Of a stretch of DNA of 15,987 nt, positions 13,432 to 15,987 are shown in pieces (position 1 is the first letter of the stretch; each line of letters begins with the position of its first letter). The notes below the pieces were generated by a model. The model searched no databases. It was not told where the DNA came from and saw only the letters and a list, made by a program, of their open reading frames with translations. The DNA comes from an uncultured Selenomonadaceae bacterium (GTDB taxonomy: Bacteria > Bacillota > Negativicutes > Selenomonadales > Selenomonadaceae). Both the position numbers and the translations under genes were made by a program. The stretch spans positions 1 through 15,987 of the forward strand of contig CAJOFG010000005.1 of the NCBI GenBank assembly GCA_905233965.1. Reading direction: 5' to 3'.

Positions 13432-15432
13432 ATGAATAAATTTTTTGCGGCGGTCGGCGGAACTTTAACCTTCGTCGCGCTGACCGGAGGACTTTATTTA
13501 AACTCACAACGCGACGCTCTCATGGAAAAAGCCGCAGCCGTCATTGAGGAAAAAGCGCAGGAAAAACTTGGAACGCAAATTAAAATCGGTGACGTTACGA
13601 TTGACAATTTATTTTTCAATTCCGGCGTTACCGTTCGCGACGTTGAACTGTTCGACAAAAAATCCGAACGTATCGCAAAAGTTGACGAGGCGAAAATCAA
13701 ATTTAAACTCCTCAACCTTTACGACGAAGGTGCCGGCGCGATTGACGAGATAGAAATAAACGGCGCGGAAGTCAATTTGAAAAAACGCTCCGACGAAACC
13801 TGGAACGTCGAAGATATAACTGTCGAAAGCGAAGGCGAAAGTAATTTCGACGCGAAAATTATTTTGAACGACGGAATTTTAAACGCGGAGGTTGACGGCA
13901 AAAAAATTTCCGTCGAAGAAATTTCCGGCGACGCGGACTGCGCGGATATGAGCGCGATAAAAACGAACGTCAACGCAAAAGTTTTGGGAAGTGCAATTCA
14001 AGCGTCCGGCACCGTCGGTTCTGAAATTCAAGTCATTCAAGCCGCGTCGGATAAAATTGACATCGCGAACTTCGTTTATCTCATTCCGGAAAAAATTTTG
14101 CCGGAGGAAGTAAAAATTCTCGGCGGCACGGTTTCCAATCCGAAATTTAATCTCCTTCATCGCGGCGCAATTCTCGAATATTCCGGCGAAGGCGAATTGC
14201 AAAACGGTTCCGTTCAAGTCATGGACACTTTGATTGAAAAAATTGACGGCACGGCAACTTTCGGCGAAAAAGGAATAAATTTGTCGGTAACGGCCGAAGC
14301 GAACGGACAACGGGCGAAAACTTACGGAAATATTCGTACCGATACCGACTCGCCTTTTTTCAATGTTCACGCCGAATCGGAAAGTTTCAATCCTTACGCG
14401 ATAATTCCGGGTCTGGGAATTGACGGCGCGGCGAAATTTACGGCGCACCTCACCGGCACGGCAGACAATCCGAAAGTTGACGGAGATATTTCTTCCGACT
14501 TGATAACTTACGAAAATATTTCCGCCCGGAACGTAAAAACTCACTTGCAATATTTTGATAACGCGATTTATCTTTCCGATTTGTCAGCCGGAATTTTCGG
14601 CGGCGAAGTCGAAGGTTCCGCAACACTTTTTGCAAACGATTTGACTTACAACGCCGACATTAAAGCAACCGCTTTGAACGCGTCCGAACTTGACGAACTT
14701 GCAGAACTCGGAACGGGTATTGACGGAAAAATTTTTGCCGACGTGAATATTCACGGTGTCGGTACGGACTTCGACAAGTTGCAGGTATACGGCACGGCGA
14801 ACGGCGCGAATATAAATTACGCCGGCTTTCAAGTGAACACGGCGGACGCATCTTTTTATCTGAACGGAAAAAATTTGCGAATCGACAATCTCAACGCGAA
14901 ACTTCCTTATCGCGGAACGCTCGGCTTGAAAGGAACTTTGACGGACGGAAATAAAATCGACATGGAATTTTTCGGCTCTCACGTCGATTTGGCGATGTTG
15001 AAAAGTTTCAACGAAAATTTTGATGCCGGCGGTTTAACCGACTTTACCGGAGAAATTCACGGCGACACGGATAATCCGAATCTCGCTTTGAAACTCGGCG
15101 CGGTTGACAGCGTGCAAAACGGCGGCGAACATTTCAAAGGTACCATATTCAAACAGCCTTTCGATTCGCTGACGTTGAAAGCGTCCGGAAGTGCCGACGG
15201 GGTTAATCTTGACGTTTTTGAACTTGAGAAGGGCGGCAAAATTATTTGGCGTTCTCTCGGCGGAAAAATCGGATTGACCGGTGAGAAAAAAATAAATCTC
15301 AAACTCGAAACGAAAGGCGCACGGGTTGAAAATATTTTCGCGCTCGTCGCTCCCGATCAGGATTTGACACAACACGATAACGATTACCGGAACGCTCGAT
15401 CACCCCCGTGCGGCGGGTCACGTCAAATTTAA
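13432..15432 (+). CDS. tamB: TamB/AsmA-like envelope protein, N-terminal part; frame broken near its end
   Basis: A 666-residue reading frame for the N-terminal part of a TamB/AsmA-superfamily protein. Members span the periplasm as long beta-groove proteins and are linked to outer-membrane assembly and phospholipid transport. Residues about 4-22 form an inner-membrane signal anchor. An AsmA-like N-region follows ('IKIGDVTIDNLFFNSGVTVRD', 'EIEINGAEVNLKK'), then beta-rich repeats such as 'HLTGTADNPKVDGDIS', 'VNIHGVGTDFDKLQVYGTA' and 'GEIHGDTDNPNL'. The ATG at 13432 is chosen for AAAGGAG at 13417-13423 with 8-nt spacing. The last roughly 20 residues (QHDNDYRNARSPPCGGSRQI) do not look like TamB, while TamB-like sequence continues in the frame shifted by +1. 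The true gene therefore continues past 15432, interrupted by an indel. TamB versus another AsmA-like protein is not fully resolved. Confidence 0.8.
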   Translation: MNKFFAAVGGTLTFVALTGGLYLNSQRDALMEKAAAVIEEKAQEKLGTQIKIGDVTIDNLFFNSGVTVRDVELFDKKSERIAKVDEAKIKFKLLNLYDEGAGAIDEIEINGAEVNLKKRSDETWNVEDITVESEGESNFDAKIILNDGILNAEVDGKKISVEEISGDADCADMSAIKTNVNAKVLGSAIQASGTVGSEIQVIQAASDKIDIANFVYLIPEKILPEEVKILGGTVSNPKFNLLHRGAILEYSGEGELQNGSVQVMDTLIEKIDGTATFGEKGINLSVTAEANGQRAKTYGNIRTDTDSPFFNVHAESESFNPYAIIPGLGIDGAAKFTAHLTGTADNPKVDGDISSDLITYENISARNVKTHLQYFDNAIYLSDLSAGIFGGEVEGSATLFANDLTYNADIKATALNASELDELAELGTGIDGKIFADVNIHGVGTDFDKLQVYGTANGANINYAGFQVNTADASFYLNGKNLRIDNLNAKLPYRGTLGLKGTLTDGNKIDMEFFGSHVDLAMLKSFNENFDAGGLTDFTGEIHGDTDNPNLALKLGAVDSVQNGGEHFKGTIFKQPFDSLTLKASGSADGVNLDVFELEKGGKIIWRSLGGKIGLTGEKKINLKLETKGARVENIFALVAPDQDLTQHDNDYRNARSPPCGGSRQI

Positions 15433-15987
15433 ATACGGAAGTTATCGCGGCGTTCTCGTCAGCGGCATGGAAGGCGATTATTTCCTCAACGGTGCTTTCC
15501 TCGCGCTGAAAGATTTCAAAATTACTTCGCCGATGATTGACATGGACGTTGACGGAACACTCAACACAAAGAACGGCGAATTGAACTTCGTTGCCGTCGG
15601 TCACGATTTGGATTTGCGGCGCGTGCAGAAAAAATTCCCGGAAGGTTACAAGACGGAAGGTCACGGAAAATTTAACGGAATGATAACCGGCACGCTTGAC
15701 GCTCCGAATTTCGACGGCACGCTTGACGCGGACAATTTGAGTTTCAACGGCGTACAAATTTCCGATGTTCACGGGCAAATAAATGTTTTCGGCGGCAGTC
15801 ATATCGTGCTGAAAGATTTTTCGTTCAATCAGGGCGAAGGCAGTTACAAAATGTATCTGACGGCGAATACCGCAAGCCGGAATTTGAACGGCAACCTTGA
15901 AGTGCAAAACGTCGATATTCCGGAATTGTTCCTGCTCGCGAATAAAGATTCCGGACCGGTTTCCGGAAAGTTGAACAGCAGAATTAC
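15368..15987 (+). pseudogene. tamB: Downstream, out-of-frame part of the TamB-like gene (runs off the right edge)
   Basis: From 15368 the frame shifted by +1 is open to the window end (206 codons). It reads as a smooth TamB continuation: TITGTLDHPRAAGHVKFKYG, then 'MIDMDVDGTLNTKNGEL', 'GMITGTLDAPNFDGTLDADN' and 'GSYKMYLTANTA'. The GTLDxPxxxG repeat is shared with the upstream part. The first in-frame start codon is ATG at 15467, without a Shine-Dalgarno site, so separate translation is unlikely. A single extra base between 15368 and 15429 would explain the split; for example, removing the g near 15376 would join LTQH to ITITGTLDHP. It could be a genuine mutation or an assembly or sequencing indel. 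Confidence 0.75.

Noticed and set aside
15361..15432. Programmed +1 frameshifting to make full-length TamB
   Set aside because: No in-frame CTTTGA-type slip site, no slippery heptamer and no strong downstream pseudoknot were seen. A plain indel is simpler.

Overview
The window looks like chromosomal DNA from a diderm (outer-membrane-bearing) Firmicute, most likely of the Negativicutes. The Firmicute side is suggested by a MupG/DUF871 6-phospho-muramidase next to MurQ, an NlpC/P60 hydrolase with an N-terminal peptidoglycan-binding domain, strong GGAGG ribosome binding sites and frequent TTG/GTG starts. The outer-membrane side is shown by MlaEFD with an MlaD that ends in a predicted beta-barrel, a TolC-like protein and a TamB/AsmA-like protein. 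This placement is inferred from gene content; no rRNA or marker phylogeny is available here.

Left half (1-6764, all minus strand). A promoter at 6826-6854 reads leftward into four closely spaced envelope genes: a polysaccharide deacetylase, murQ, mupG and a secreted NlpC/P60 hydrolase. Together they fit remodelling and salvage of peptidoglycan amino sugars. A hairpin at about 3135-3170 follows the hydrolase gene. Beyond it come three radical SAM genes of the futalosine menaquinone pathway: mqnE, a second mqnE-like paralogue overlapping it by 4 nt, and mqnC, which runs off the left edge. They imply menaquinone synthesis without the classical MenFDHCEB route.

Middle (6765-7154). The divergent intergenic region carries two well-formed sigma-70-type promoters facing away from each other. 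Between them lie about 220 bp of A-tracts and T-tracts recurring roughly every 16 nt.

Right half (7155-15987, all plus strand). One compact run holds minC-minD-minE (division-site placement), mlaE-mlaF-mlaD (lipid transport ABC system), tolC and tamB. No internal promoter was recognised. An intrinsic-terminator-like hairpin lies between tolC and tamB. MlaD has a membrane anchor, one MCE domain, about four degenerate 34-38-residue helical repeats and a C-terminal barrel-like domain, so a single protein could span from inner to outer membrane. Published work on Veillonella parvula describes that architecture.

The tamB reading frame is broken near 15368-15429. The upstream frame ends at 15432 after a nonsense tail, while unmistakable TamB-like sequence continues in the +1-shifted frame to the right edge. 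This is either a real mutation or an indel error in the sequence.
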